Origin: JBDHAC01 sp039589195
GTDB taxonomy: Bacteria > Gemmatimonadota > Gemmatimonadetes > Palauibacterales > Palauibacteraceae
DNA: 64,000 nt
Assembly (NCBI GenBank): GCA_039589195.1
Contig: JBDHHV010000001.1
Span: 62,001 to 126,000 of the forward strand
Reading direction: 5' to 3'
The position numbers and the translations under genes were made by a program. A model generated the notes under the pieces. That model saw only the letters and a list, made by a program, of their open reading frames with translations, searched no databases and was not told the DNA's origin. This document shows, one piece after another, positions 17,750 through 26,615 of this stretch (position 1 is the stretch's first letter; the number at the start of each line of letters is the position of its first letter).

Positions 17750-18529
17750 ATGGTGTCCCGGTCTCGATTCCGAGTCGTCTTGCTCGGAGCATCGGTCATC
17801 ATGGCGGGTTGCTCCACTCCGCTCCCGACCGACAGTGCGGAGACCGTTGTTCTCGTCCATGGCCTCGGACGGACCCGGGCGTCCATGGCGCTGTTGGGGG
17901 CGAGACTGCGGGATGCCGGCTTCCACACCGTCAACGTGGGATATCCCTCCGGCGGCAAGACGATTGAGGAGCTCGTCTCGGAGCTCGGAAGTCGCGTGCA
18001 GGAGTGTTGTGCGGCGGCACCTGACGTGCACTTCGTGACTCATTCCATGGGTGGGATCCTCGTTCGCCTGTACCTGGCGGAGCACTCCCCCGAGCACGCG
18101 GGACGGGTGGTCATGCTCAGTCCGCCGAGTCAGGGGAGCGAGGTCGTCGATGCTCTGCTGGACTCGCCTCTGCGCCGCCTCTTTCTCGGGCCAGCCGGAT
18201 CACAGCTCGGTACGGACAGTCTGAGCGTGCCGAGCCGGCTGGGGCCCGCCGAATTCGAGCTCGGGATCATCACGGGGAGCCGGACGCTGAACCCGCTCAC
18301 ATCATGGCTGATCCCCGGCCCGGACGACGGCAAGGTCGGCGTCGATCGAGCTCGCGTCGAAGGGGCGGCCTTCCTGGTCGTGCCCCATACGCACACCTTC
18401 ATCATGAACACCAGGGTCGTGGCCGAGGAGTGCGAGCATTTCCTGCGCACCGGACATTTCTCTCGCGGCGGTCCGCGCGCGCCGATTCCAGCGGACTCCG
18501 CACGGTCGATGAGCTCCTCCGCGGCCTGA
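17750..18529 (+). CDS. Lipoprotein alpha/beta hydrolase (lipase/PGAP1-like)
   Basis: 259 residues. The lipobox MAGC places the lipidated Cys near residue 20. The oxyanion strand is VVLVHGLGRT. The nucleophile elbow is THSMGG near residue 97, fitting GxSxG with Thr at the first position. A late His, PHTHTFIM, completes a likely Ser-Asp-His triad. The set resembles membrane-anchored lipases or acyltransferase-like hydrolases. It starts 3 bp after the ABC permease stop, so it is probably part of that operon. A link between the exporter and lipid handling is possible but unproven. Confidence 0.75.
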   Translation: MVSRSRFRVVLLGASVIMAGCSTPLPTDSAETVVLVHGLGRTRASMALLGARLRDAGFHTVNVGYPSGGKTIEELVSELGSRVQECCAAAPDVHFVTHSMGGILVRLYLAEHSPEHAGRVVMLSPPSQGSEVVDALLDSPLRRLFLGPAGSQLGTDSLSVPSRLGPAEFELGIITGSRTLNPLTSWLIPGPDDGKVGVDRARVEGAAFLVVPHTHTFIMNTRVVAEECEHFLRTGHFSRGGPRAPIPADSARSMSSSAA

Positions 18530-18591
18530 ACGCGCTGCCGCGGCGACGAGCTCGACCACGGCAAACCCGAACAAGAGCGAGAGAGTCACGC

Positions 18592-19776
18592 ATGTCGCTC
18601 CTCCGTTACGTACCCCCGATGGGAATCTACGAGACGCTATACGCGTTTCTGGATTCATTCGGCACCTACATGGGCGAGCCGGGGACCCACCCCTGGAGCC
18701 AGGGGTTTCCGCGCACGGTTCAGTTGCCGGACGGGCCCGAGATTCCTTCCTCGGTGACGGTGACCCCGGATCACCTCAGATACCCCAAAGCCTGGGGCAT
18801 GCCGGCGCTTCGCGAAGCGATCGCAGCGTACTACCGTCGCTTTTATGCGGCGGAGGTCGAGTCCGAAAACGTCATGGTGTTCGCGGGCGGCAGACCCGGG
18901 ATCGTCGCGGTGCTTCTGTTCCTGGACCCGGATGTCACGATTCGCGTAGCGTCCACCGAGTACACGCCCTACTACGACATGCTCGGATTGCTGAAGCGTC
19001 CGTACACCGTGGTGCCGAGCGATGCGGACAACGGGTTCCGTCCGCCCATCGACACCTACACCGAGGCCCCTCGGAGCGGCCGGGGCCTGATCCTCATCAG
19101 CAATCCGTGCAACCCGACGGGGATGACCCGCGAAGACGACGAGCTGGAAGCTCTCGTCCAGGCGGCATCTCGGGAGGACACCGGCCTCCTCATCGATGAA
19201 GCGTACGAGCTTTTCCATGACGAGCCGGTGAGCGCCCTGCGGCACGTTCGAAACATCGACGAGTCGAACCTGTTCGTGGCCGGGGCGGCGACCAAGGGTC
19301 TCCAGGCTCCCGGGATTCGGATCGGCTGGGTGGTCGCCGCCCGTCAGCACATCGAGATCCTGGGGAACTTCTCGTCTTTCGGTATGGGAGGGGTCTCCCA
19401 CCCATCGCAGTGCTTCGCGCTCGAGCTCCTTCGCGAGGAGCGTATGACGCACGTCAGGCGAGCGGTGCCCGCTTTCTACGGCCGCCAACGCGCGCGCTAC
19501 GGAGAGGCGTTCGAGCGGCTCGGCCTGAGGTTGTTTTCGGGAGACGGCGGCTTCTACCACTGGTGCCGGCTGCCCGAGCCGCACACCGCGGAAACGCTGA
19601 ACGAACGGCTGTTTCGGGAGGGCGCAGCTGTCTTGAAGGGCACGGATTGCGACATGTTGAGGCGGGGCGCCGAATCACCCCTCCGCGACTTCTTCCGCTT
19701 CTCGTTCGGGCCGCTCGATCCGGAATCGTTCGAATCGGATATCGAGATCCTCAGGCGGGCACTGGCAGGTCGCTGA
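18592..19776 (+). CDS. PLP-dependent aminotransferase class I/II
   Basis: 394 residues in the fold type I aminotransferase pattern. SNPCNPTGM is the Asn-Pro-containing cofactor motif near residue 170, LIDEAYELF supplies the Asp-Ala-Tyr pair, and ATKGLQAPGIRIGW near residue 240 contains the Schiff-base Lys. The C-terminal Arg is in FFRFSFG. The donor and acceptor cannot be told. The start at 18592 is set by the first ATG after a GAGAGAG stretch. An in-frame extension upstream overlaps the lipase gene in another frame and is unlikely to be translated. Confidence 0.88.
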   Translation: MSLLRYVPPMGIYETLYAFLDSFGTYMGEPGTHPWSQGFPRTVQLPDGPEIPSSVTVTPDHLRYPKAWGMPALREAIAAYYRRFYAAEVESENVMVFAGGRPGIVAVLLFLDPDVTIRVASTEYTPYYDMLGLLKRPYTVVPSDADNGFRPPIDTYTEAPRSGRGLILISNPCNPTGMTREDDELEALVQAASREDTGLLIDEAYELFHDEPVSALRHVRNIDESNLFVAGAATKGLQAPGIRIGWVVAARQHIEILGNFSSFGMGGVSHPSQCFALELLREERMTHVRRAVPAFYGRQRARYGEAFERLGLRLFSGDGGFYHWCRLPEPHTAETLNERLFREGAAVLKGTDCDMLRRGAESPLRDFFRFSFGPLDPESFESDIEILRRALAGR

Positions 19777-19808
19777 GCGAGCCGGAAGACGCGCGGCCCG
19801 CCACCCGC

Positions 19809-21326
19809 TCAGGGATGAGGGATGTGAGCGGCCAGGGCGCGCCGATACACATCCAGGTACCGCTGCGCTGAGCTTGCCCACCCGAAGTCGCGACTCATGG
19901 CCTCGGCTATGTGCTCCTCCCACGCGTCAGGCTCGCTCCGGTACAGGTTCATCCCTCTCGACATCGCGGTGAACAGGCCATCCGGAGTGTATTCGTCGAA
20001 CAGAAAACCGGTTACCTGGTCCTCGATGGTGTCGGCGAGCCCGCCCACGCGACGTGCCACCGGGATCGTTCCGTACCGTTGGGCACGCATCTGCGTGAGC
20101 CCGCACGGCTCGTACTGCGAGGGCATCATGAGCAGGTCCGCCCCCGCCAGCAGTCGATGCTCCTTTGGCTCCTGAAAGTCGGTGTCGACGATGACGCGGT
20201 CGGGGATCGCGGCGGCGATCTCGCGCAGGGCGTGCTCGTACCGCCCATCCCCGGCGCCGAGGAAAACGAACTGTGCCTCCGCTCGGTGCAGGAGATCCTC
20301 CCCGAGGATCAGGTCGAGACCCTTCTGCTGGACGAGGCGAGCGGTCATCGCGAACAACGGCATTCGGGGGTACTCCGGGAGACCGTACGCCCGCTGGAGG
20401 GCTTGCTTGCAGCGGACTTTTCCCGAGAGATCGAACTTCGAGTAGTGTGCGGCGATCTCGGGATCCTTCTCCGGGTCCCACACGTCGAGATCGATGCCGT
20501 TTCGGATCCCGACAAATCGGTCCTGGAGTCCGATGAACGAGTGGTGGAGACCGAAACCCCCAGCCGGGGTCCGAAGCTCGTGCGCGTGGGTCGGGCTGAC
20601 CGTCGTCGCGTAGTCGCTGAACACGAGCGCGCCCTTGAGCCAGTTCACATGCCCGTACCACTCCATCCAGCGCCAGTGGAACAGCTGCTGGGGGAGTCCG
20701 ACCTCGGCCAGCACCCCTGGGTCGAAGTGCCCCTGGTATCCCGCGTTGTGCACCGAGAGCACCGCGGCCATGCGATCGAACTCGGGCTTGCCCGCGAACT
20801 TCGTCCGCAGGTAGACGGGGGCGAGCGCCGTGTGCCAATCGTGGGCGTGTACCACCACGGGTACATTCGCGAGCTCTGGCAGCACCTGGAGCGCGGCCAG
20901 GTTATAGAAGGCGAACCGCCTCGAGTTGTCCGGATAGTCGCCGTTGTCCCCGTAGATGCCGTCGCGATCGAAGTAGGCCTCGCTCTCGATGAAGAGAACG
21001 CGTGGGTTCTGCGGCGGTCCGGGCGGCTGGTATACCCTCGCCTCCTCGAGTCTGGAGCCGACCTGCACATAGTAGGGATCGTGTGCGGGCTCCAGGTCGG
21101 GATAGGCGTCCCGGACCGAACGGTACAACGGCATGAAGACCGTGACGGGTGTGCCGTGGGCCGACTGGAAGGTGGCGATGCCACGCACGGCCTCGGCCAG
21201 ACCCCCGGTGCGGGCGTACGGCCAGTACTCGGCGACGAGATGTACGACCGCCAATTCCTCGGCTGGACGAGGCTCCGGGATATGCATGGGTCTCTGTGGC
21301 TTGGCGATCGTCCTCATGCTCGGCAT
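19809..21326 (-). CDS. glgA: Glycogen synthase (GT5)
   Basis: 505 residues, normal length for a bacterial ADP-glucose-type synthase. The donor-binding turn reads ARTGGLAEAV near residue 39. The catalytic-site Lys of the usual KxGGL motif is Arg here. Further motifs are VVHAHDWHT near 170, SVHNAGYQGHF near 200, and the C-terminal PSQYEPCGLTQMRAQRYG with the retaining-GT Glu near 410. The enzyme extends linear alpha-1,4-glucan. It is divergent from the branching-enzyme gene, whose start lies only about 30 bp away. Confidence 0.88.
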   Translation of the reverse strand: MPSMRTIAKPQRPMHIPEPRPAEELAVVHLVAEYWPYARTGGLAEAVRGIATFQSAHGTPVTVFMPLYRSVRDAYPDLEPAHDPYYVQVGSRLEEARVYQPPGPPQNPRVLFIESEAYFDRDGIYGDNGDYPDNSRRFAFYNLAALQVLPELANVPVVVHAHDWHTALAPVYLRTKFAGKPEFDRMAAVLSVHNAGYQGHFDPGVLAEVGLPQQLFHWRWMEWYGHVNWLKGALVFSDYATTVSPTHAHELRTPAGGFGLHHSFIGLQDRFVGIRNGIDLDVWDPEKDPEIAAHYSKFDLSGKVRCKQALQRAYGLPEYPRMPLFAMTARLVQQKGLDLILGEDLLHRAEAQFVFLGAGDGRYEHALREIAAAIPDRVIVDTDFQEPKEHRLLAGADLLMMPSQYEPCGLTQMRAQRYGTIPVARRVGGLADTIEDQVTGFLFDEYTPDGLFTAMSRGMNLYRSEPDAWEEHIAEAMSRDFGWASSAQRYLDVYRRALAAHIPHP

Positions 21327-21358
21327 ACTACCATGGGCCGCGCGCTCGCGTCCGGTTC

Positions 21359-23905
21359 ATGTGCCTCGTGGCGCAAGAGATGCGCCGGCTGCCCTTTAAC
21401 CCCATCTGGCCGAGTGAGGTCCGAGTGGCCCGACTCGATCCCGAGTCATTGACCGCGTTGCTTGCGGGGTTGTGTTCCGACCCTACGGGTGTCCTCGGCG
21501 CCTTCCGGCTGGAGCCGCCGGAACGGGAGGAGGCCCCAGAGGACGGTTCTTCGTGTCCTCCTGCGACCCTCGTGCGCGTCTTCATCCCCCGCGCGCGTTC
21601 GGTCACGTTGCTGTGGACTCCGGCCGATGCCGGCGTCGACCACGAGTCCGCCGATGCCCGAAGGGCCCGGCCGCCTCGGAACGCACCGGAATCGAGACAG
21701 GGGGACCGGACTCCCGCAAAGCGCGCGAAGGCGAAGGAAAGCGCGAGGCGCATGGAGCGCGTTCACCCGGAGGGCGTCTTCGAAATCGAGCTGGGGGAGA
21801 CGCCTCCCGGGAGCTACCGCATGGGGGTGAGTTGGGATGGCGGTGGAGAGAGCGAGATGGATGACCCCTACCGGTTTCTGCCTTCGCTCGAGCCGGACCA
21901 GTTGGCCGCGTTCGGGAGAGGCGAGGAGTCTCGGCTTTACCATCTCCTCGGGGCACATCCGGAGACGCGTCAAGAGGTGCGCGGCACTCGTTTCAGGGTG
22001 TGGGCGCCGGCCGCCCGCGCGGTGAACCTCATGGGGTCGTTCAACGGGTGGGAAGCGCGGACGCACCCGATGTACCCCGTCGTGGGAAGCGGGGTGTGGG
22101 AGTTGTTCGTGCCCGGAGTCGAGGGAGGGACCCAGTACAAGTACCAGATTCGGCCGACGGCGGCGGTCACCCGGTCGATCGCCGAGGAAGAGACGGCTCG
22201 CGTCAGGCGATCAGCTGCCGGTGAGGGCCGGACGCTTCGATCGAAGCGAACCCCGGCCGCGAAGACGGAGGAAAGACGACCGCTGTCCTTGGAAAAGGCG
22301 GACCCGTTCGGATTCGATCACGAGGTCCGGCCGCGCTCCGCGTCCGTGGTGCGCGATCCCGACAGTCACTCGTGGACCGATGGGGGTTGGCTCGAGCAGC
22401 GGGCCAGCGAGACGGTGAGCCACGCTCCGGTCTCGATCTACGAGGTACACCTCGGATCCTGGCGTCGACGAGAGGACGGCGAGTGGCCCGGTTATCGGGA
22501 TCTGGCCGAGGACCTCCTCCCGTACGTGAAGGAGCTGGGCTTCACGCACCTGGAGCTTCTCCCGATCACCGAACACCCGCACGACCCGAGCTGGGGGTAT
22601 CAGGCGCTCGGTTATTTCGCCCCCACGTCGAGATACGGCTCCCCCAAAGACTTCAAGGCGTTCGTGGACGCCGCCCACGGACTCGGGCTGGGGGTGATCC
22701 TGGATTGGGTACCGGCCCACTTTCCACTCGACGCGCATGGACTCAGCCGCTTCGATGGGACGCATCTGTACGAACATCCGGACCCGATGCGGGGGATCCA
22801 CCCGGATTGGGGGACGGCGATCTTCGATTACGGTAAGCCGGAGGTCGTGTCGTTCCTCATTTCGAGCGCCCGCTTCTGGCTCGAGGAGTACCACCTGGAC
22901 GGGCTTCGCGTAGACGCCGTCGCATCCATGCTCTATCTGGACTACTCGCGCGCGGATGGGGAGTGGCTGCCGAACGAGCTGGGCGGACGTGAGAACCTGG
23001 AAGCGGTGGCGTTTCTTCGCCGTCTGACCGATACGGTTCACGACGCGTTCCCGGACGCGCTGTTGTTCGCAGAGGAGAGCACGGCGTGGCCGCGCGTCTC
23101 GGGGCCGACGGGGGAGGGAGGTCTCGGATTCGACCTGAAGTGGAACATGGGGTGGATGAACGACACCCTGAGCTACTTCGAGGCGGATCCGTTCGCCCGC
23201 CACGCCGCGCACGGGAAGCTCACGTTCTCGATCCACTACGCCCACAACGAGCAGTATCTGCTTCCGCTGTCACACGACGAAGTGGTTCACCTGAAGCACT
23301 CGCTCCTCTCGAAGATGCCCGGGGGGTACGAAGAGAAGTTCGCCAATCTGCGGGCTCTGTTCGCGTACATGTGGGCGCACCCCGGCAAGAAGCTCCTCTT
23401 CATGGGTGGCGAGTTGGGTGAGTGGTCCGAGTGGGACGAGAACGGGGAGCTGGACTGGAGCCTGCTGAACTTCCCGCAACACCGTGGCATGCGGCGCTTC
23501 GTGGGGGCTCTGAACCGGCTGTACACGGAGGAGCCCGCGCTGCATGCGTTGGACTTCCTGCCCGACGGATTCGAGTGGATAGAGGTGCACGATGACGCCC
23601 GGAGCGTCATCGCCTTCCTGCGCTGGAGCCTGGAGTGGGAGGACTTCGTGCTGGTGGTGGCGAACTTCTCGGGTACGCGGTGGCGTGATTACCGGCTGGG
23701 GGCTCCGTCGCCGGGTGAATACGTGGCGATACTCGATAGCGAATCCCCGGAGTTCCTCGGACGCTCGGACCCCGCAGGCGTGCTGCGATTCATTGCTCGA
23801 GACGAGGAGTGGCACGGGCGCTCGGCCTCGCTGACGCTGGATCTCGCCCCGCTCTCGTGCCTGTACCTGAAGCGCGCGAGTGACTCCGACCACTCCGTGC
23901 CGTAG
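21359..23905 (+). CDS. glgB: 1,4-alpha-glucan branching enzyme (GH13) with basic insertions
   Basis: 848 residues. Two N-terminal carbohydrate-binding (CBM48-like) modules precede a GH13 barrel. Catalytic motifs are DGLRVDAV (nucleophile Asp near 515), FAEES (acid Glu near 570) and LPLSHDEV (Asp near 639). It makes alpha-1,6 branches in glycogen. Two Lys/Arg-rich low-complexity insertions stand out, at about residues 75-120 and 270-310. They lie within and after the CBM48 region, where the family normally has short turns. ATG at 21359 overlaps almost the whole glgA upstream region. ATG at 21380 is an alternative. Confidence 0.88.
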   Translation: MCLVAQEMRRLPFNPIWPSEVRVARLDPESLTALLAGLCSDPTGVLGAFRLEPPEREEAPEDGSSCPPATLVRVFIPRARSVTLLWTPADAGVDHESADARRARPPRNAPESRQGDRTPAKRAKAKESARRMERVHPEGVFEIELGETPPGSYRMGVSWDGGGESEMDDPYRFLPSLEPDQLAAFGRGEESRLYHLLGAHPETRQEVRGTRFRVWAPAARAVNLMGSFNGWEARTHPMYPVVGSGVWELFVPGVEGGTQYKYQIRPTAAVTRSIAEEETARVRRSAAGEGRTLRSKRTPAAKTEERRPLSLEKADPFGFDHEVRPRSASVVRDPDSHSWTDGGWLEQRASETVSHAPVSIYEVHLGSWRRREDGEWPGYRDLAEDLLPYVKELGFTHLELLPITEHPHDPSWGYQALGYFAPTSRYGSPKDFKAFVDAAHGLGLGVILDWVPAHFPLDAHGLSRFDGTHLYEHPDPMRGIHPDWGTAIFDYGKPEVVSFLISSARFWLEEYHLDGLRVDAVASMLYLDYSRADGEWLPNELGGRENLEAVAFLRRLTDTVHDAFPDALLFAEESTAWPRVSGPTGEGGLGFDLKWNMGWMNDTLSYFEADPFARHAAHGKLTFSIHYAHNEQYLLPLSHDEVVHLKHSLLSKMPGGYEEKFANLRALFAYMWAHPGKKLLFMGGELGEWSEWDENGELDWSLLNFPQHRGMRRFVGALNRLYTEEPALHALDFLPDGFEWIEVHDDARSVIAFLRWSLEWEDFVLVVANFSGTRWRDYRLGAPSPGEYVAILDSESPEFLGRSDPAGVLRFIARDEEWHGRSASLTLDLAPLSCLYLKRASDSDHSVP

Positions 23906-23929
23906 CGGGCCCACACTTCGGTAGCAGGG

Positions 23930-25147
23930 CTATGCGGCGTACAGCTGGAGTCGTGTCGAAAACAGATCGGCGATCTCGGTGAGCGTCTGGAGGTCGGGGT
24001 GCCGGAGAAAGACCATCCCGTCGGAGATGAGGGTGGCCTGCCAGTTCCTACGGGGCGCGCCGACGGGCAACAAGTCCAACTCGCACACATGAGAGCCGTA
24101 TTCCTGCATGAGTGGTGCGAGCCCCTCGATCCGCCGGATGCGACCTCGCCCCTGCGCCCGCTTCACGACCCAGCACGCGTTGTACTTTCGCTCGACGGGT
24201 TGCGACCAGCGCTTGTGCACGACGGCCTCGGCCCAACCCTGATACGTGTCCAGGTCGGAGGCGTAGTTGATCAGGTCCACGGTTCGGACGCCCGGTGGCC
24301 GGGCCGCGATCTCGCCGAAGACGGCCTCGCCGTCGGGCTTCCTGTACCACTCCATGTGCGTGTAACCGGTTCGGAAGCCCAACGCCTGCAAGACGGCGAA
24401 CCCCATCTCGCGGCCGGAGCGGAGGTCTTCCGCTTCGACGTCGCGTAACGCGAACGTCTGTGGGCTGATCCACTCGTTCTCCTTGGCGATCAGCGCCCGG
24501 GGGTCGTATCGGCAGATGTTGTGGTGCTGCACGTGCCCGTCGATGCATATCGTATCGAACGTCATGTCGTCGCCCTCGACGAACTCCTCGACGCTCACTT
24601 GAGGAACATGGCGTAGGGCCGGGAGGACGCTCTCGAGCTCAACCTCGGAGTCGATCCGATACGTGTCGGCAGATCCGGCGCCGGCGATCGGCTTCACGAT
24701 CAGAGGGAAACCGATTCGCTCGGCTTCGGCGCGGCACTCGGCGACTGTCGTCGCGCGGGCATGATGGGGAGTGCGAATGCCTGCCGCGTCCAGGACCTGC
24801 TTCATGATCTCCTTGTCCCGGAAGGGGATGGTCTCCGCCACGGTCATCCCGGGCAGACCCATCATCTCGCGCATTCGCCCCGCCAGGATCATGTAGGGCT
24901 CCCACAGGCACTCGACTCGATCGATCGGACGGTGCCTCGCGTACTCCCTGACCTGAGCGAGGATGGCTTCCTCGTCCACGAGGGATCGGACCTGGATGTG
25001 GTCGGCGAGGCTGGTGCGCGCCGCCTCAGGCAGGGTCGCGGCCGGCTGATCTCCGAGCCCGACCACTTCCGCACCGACCTCGGCGAGGCCGCGGGTGAAA
25101 TACTGCATCTCCGCCGGATAGCCGGGTGAGACCATGAGGATGTTCAT
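23930..25147 (-). CDS. ATP-grasp ligase-like protein A
   Basis: 405 residues in the carbamoyl-phosphate-synthase/biotin-carboxylase type of ATP-grasp fold. An N-terminal Rossmann-like strand MNILMVSPGYPAEMQYF is followed by the hinge Lys in FRDKEIMKQVLDAAGI. The P-loop strand is FPLIVKPIAGAGSADTYRI near residue 148, the adenine-side acid is in VEEFVEGDD near 185, and the Mg-binding motif is THMEWY...EIAARPPG near 265-282. Such enzymes ligate a carboxylate to an amine or thiol through an acyl phosphate. Substrates unknown. It is in tandem with ligase B and is a clear paralogue of ligases B and C. Confidence 0.85.
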   Translation of the reverse strand: MNILMVSPGYPAEMQYFTRGLAEVGAEVVGLGDQPAATLPEAARTSLADHIQVRSLVDEEAILAQVREYARHRPIDRVECLWEPYMILAGRMREMMGLPGMTVAETIPFRDKEIMKQVLDAAGIRTPHHARATTVAECRAEAERIGFPLIVKPIAGAGSADTYRIDSEVELESVLPALRHVPQVSVEEFVEGDDMTFDTICIDGHVQHHNICRYDPRALIAKENEWISPQTFALRDVEAEDLRSGREMGFAVLQALGFRTGYTHMEWYRKPDGEAVFGEIAARPPGVRTVDLINYASDLDTYQGWAEAVVHKRWSQPVERKYNACWVVKRAQGRGRIRRIEGLAPLMQEYGSHVCELDLLPVGAPRRNWQATLISDGMVFLRHPDLQTLTEIADLFSTRLQLYAA

Positions 25148-25208
25148 CACGTGTGGCTCTGCTCCCTGTATGTTGTCACATATGGCGCGGTGTGCATGCC
25201 CTCGGGCT

Positions 25209-26429
25209 CTACTCCAGCTCGATGCGTACCCCGGTGACGATGCGTCGGAGCGCTTCCTCGACGACGCGAGTCTCCGCGTGCCGGACGATGATGTATCCCT
25301 CGCCCTCGTAGGTGCCCGACGGAGGCTGCCCCGGGCGAGGCAGCTTCGCCTCGACCACGAGCGGGCCGAGCTCCCGGCGCAGTTCCTCCACGCCGTGGAC
25401 TCGCGCCACCGGCCCCCGTCCCTGACCCCGTAGATAGGCGGCTCCAGCCGCATACGGTCGCGGGCGTGGCTCGAACTCCTCCCGGATCATCAAACGTGCC
25501 CAGGCCGCGTACAGGTCGAAGTCATGCGCCCACGAGATGAGAGTCGTGAACTGCGCGCCAGGCGGGCGCGCGCCGACCTCCGAGATCGCGACCGAGCCGT
25601 CCGCCCGAAGAAACCACTCCATGTGGCTCAGACCCGTGTCCATCCCGAGCGCGGAGAGAGCGTCGCCCGCCACGCGCCGGATCTCCTCATAGCGCGGCGA
25701 GTCGACTTCTCGTGGCAGCAGCACGCACCACTGGATCCAGGGCTCGCGCAGAACCTCCAGTGGGGAGGGTGCATAGTGGTTGATGGAGTGCCACACGATC
25801 TGTCCTCCGACGCTGATGCTGTCGAAGGAATGTTCCTCCCCGGTCACGAACTCCTCAACGAGCGTGGGTCGCTCGGCCGTCGGGCGGTGCGTGGCGAGGC
25901 TCACTCGGAGCTGTTCCATCGTTTCGACCCGGAACGTCCCGCGGGCACCCGAGCCGGCCGGTGGCTTGACCACCAAGGGGAAACCGACCTGCCGCGCGAA
26001 AGCTTCCGCATCCTCCGGAGACGCGGCCAACGTATGTCGGGCACACGGAAGTCCGGCGCTTCGCAGCACGTCCTTCATCCGGGACTTGTCCCGAAAGTTG
26101 CGCCCGGTCTCGGCGCCCATCCCCGGGATACCGAGGCGATCGCGTAATTCGCCGAGGGGCACCTGAAGCTCCTCCAGCGCCCCGAGCAGGCGGTCCACCG
26201 AACCGAGCTCTCCCCGCATACGCAGGAGAGCCTCATGGATCGCATCTGGATCGACGGCATCCCGAACCTGCGCGTGGCTCACCAACAGCCGGCGGAGCTC
26301 GGCCGGGAGCTTCTCCGCCGGATCCTGACTGATCAGGCCCAGCCGAGCGCCCGGTGTCGACGCGGCCGCGCTCACGAAGCGTAGCGTGGTGGGCAGGAAG
26401 AAGGGTGCGACGAAGACGACGTTCGGCAT
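25209..26429 (-). CDS. ATP-grasp ligase-like protein B
   Basis: 406 residues, the same length and order of motifs as ligase A. It has MPNVVFVAPFFLPTTLRF at the N-terminus, NFRDKSRMKDVLRSAGL, FPLVVKPPAGSGARGTFRV, LVEEFVTGEEHSFD and LSHMEWFLRADGS with EVGARPPG. The shared HMEW and ARPPG blocks show common descent with A and C. It lies 61 bp upstream of ligase A on the same strand, giving a two-gene unit divergent from ligase C across about 185 bp. Substrate not deducible. Confidence 0.85.
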   Translation of the reverse strand: MPNVVFVAPFFLPTTLRFVSAAASTPGARLGLISQDPAEKLPAELRRLLVSHAQVRDAVDPDAIHEALLRMRGELGSVDRLLGALEELQVPLGELRDRLGIPGMGAETGRNFRDKSRMKDVLRSAGLPCARHTLAASPEDAEAFARQVGFPLVVKPPAGSGARGTFRVETMEQLRVSLATHRPTAERPTLVEEFVTGEEHSFDSISVGGQIVWHSINHYAPSPLEVLREPWIQWCVLLPREVDSPRYEEIRRVAGDALSALGMDTGLSHMEWFLRADGSVAISEVGARPPGAQFTTLISWAHDFDLYAAWARLMIREEFEPRPRPYAAGAAYLRGQGRGPVARVHGVEELRRELGPLVVEAKLPRPGQPPSGTYEGEGYIIVRHAETRVVEEALRRIVTGVRIELE

Positions 26430-26558
26430 GGCCTCGGGGATCGGTTCTTGCGCCCACGTGAATCTGGCACCCGCGGAACAGGTACGTGGAACCTGCGGGC
26501 GCGGGCATCGCCATGGTGCACCGGTTCGGCGACGTCGTGCCGACGCCACACGGCGGCC

Positions 26559-26587
26559 CTGGCATTCGAGCACGCCCACGCTACAAT
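26559..26587 (+). promoter_or_regulatory. Candidate sigma-70-type promoter for the ligase C operon
   Basis: CTGGCA (26559-26564) and TACAAT (26582-26587) are separated by 17 bp, a good fit to a housekeeping promoter in DNA otherwise about two thirds G+C. Transcription would begin near 26594, upstream of the strong ribosome-binding site at 26605-26611. Confidence 0.45.
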
Positions 26588-26615
26588 GGACAGCCCCGAA
26601 AATGAAGGAGGCGAC

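Noticed and set aside
19911..21452. 513-codon plus-strand frame antisense to glgA
   Set aside because: Residues lack any recognisable domain, and the minus strand encodes an unmistakable glycogen synthase.
25148..25453. Longer N-terminus for ligase A
   Set aside because: The extra about 100 codons are Arg/Ser-rich and overlap the end of ligase B. MNILMVSP at 25147 matches paralogues' N-termini.
26586..26588. ATG start for ligase C at 26586
   Set aside because: It falls in the -10 box of the best promoter and has no ribosome-binding site.
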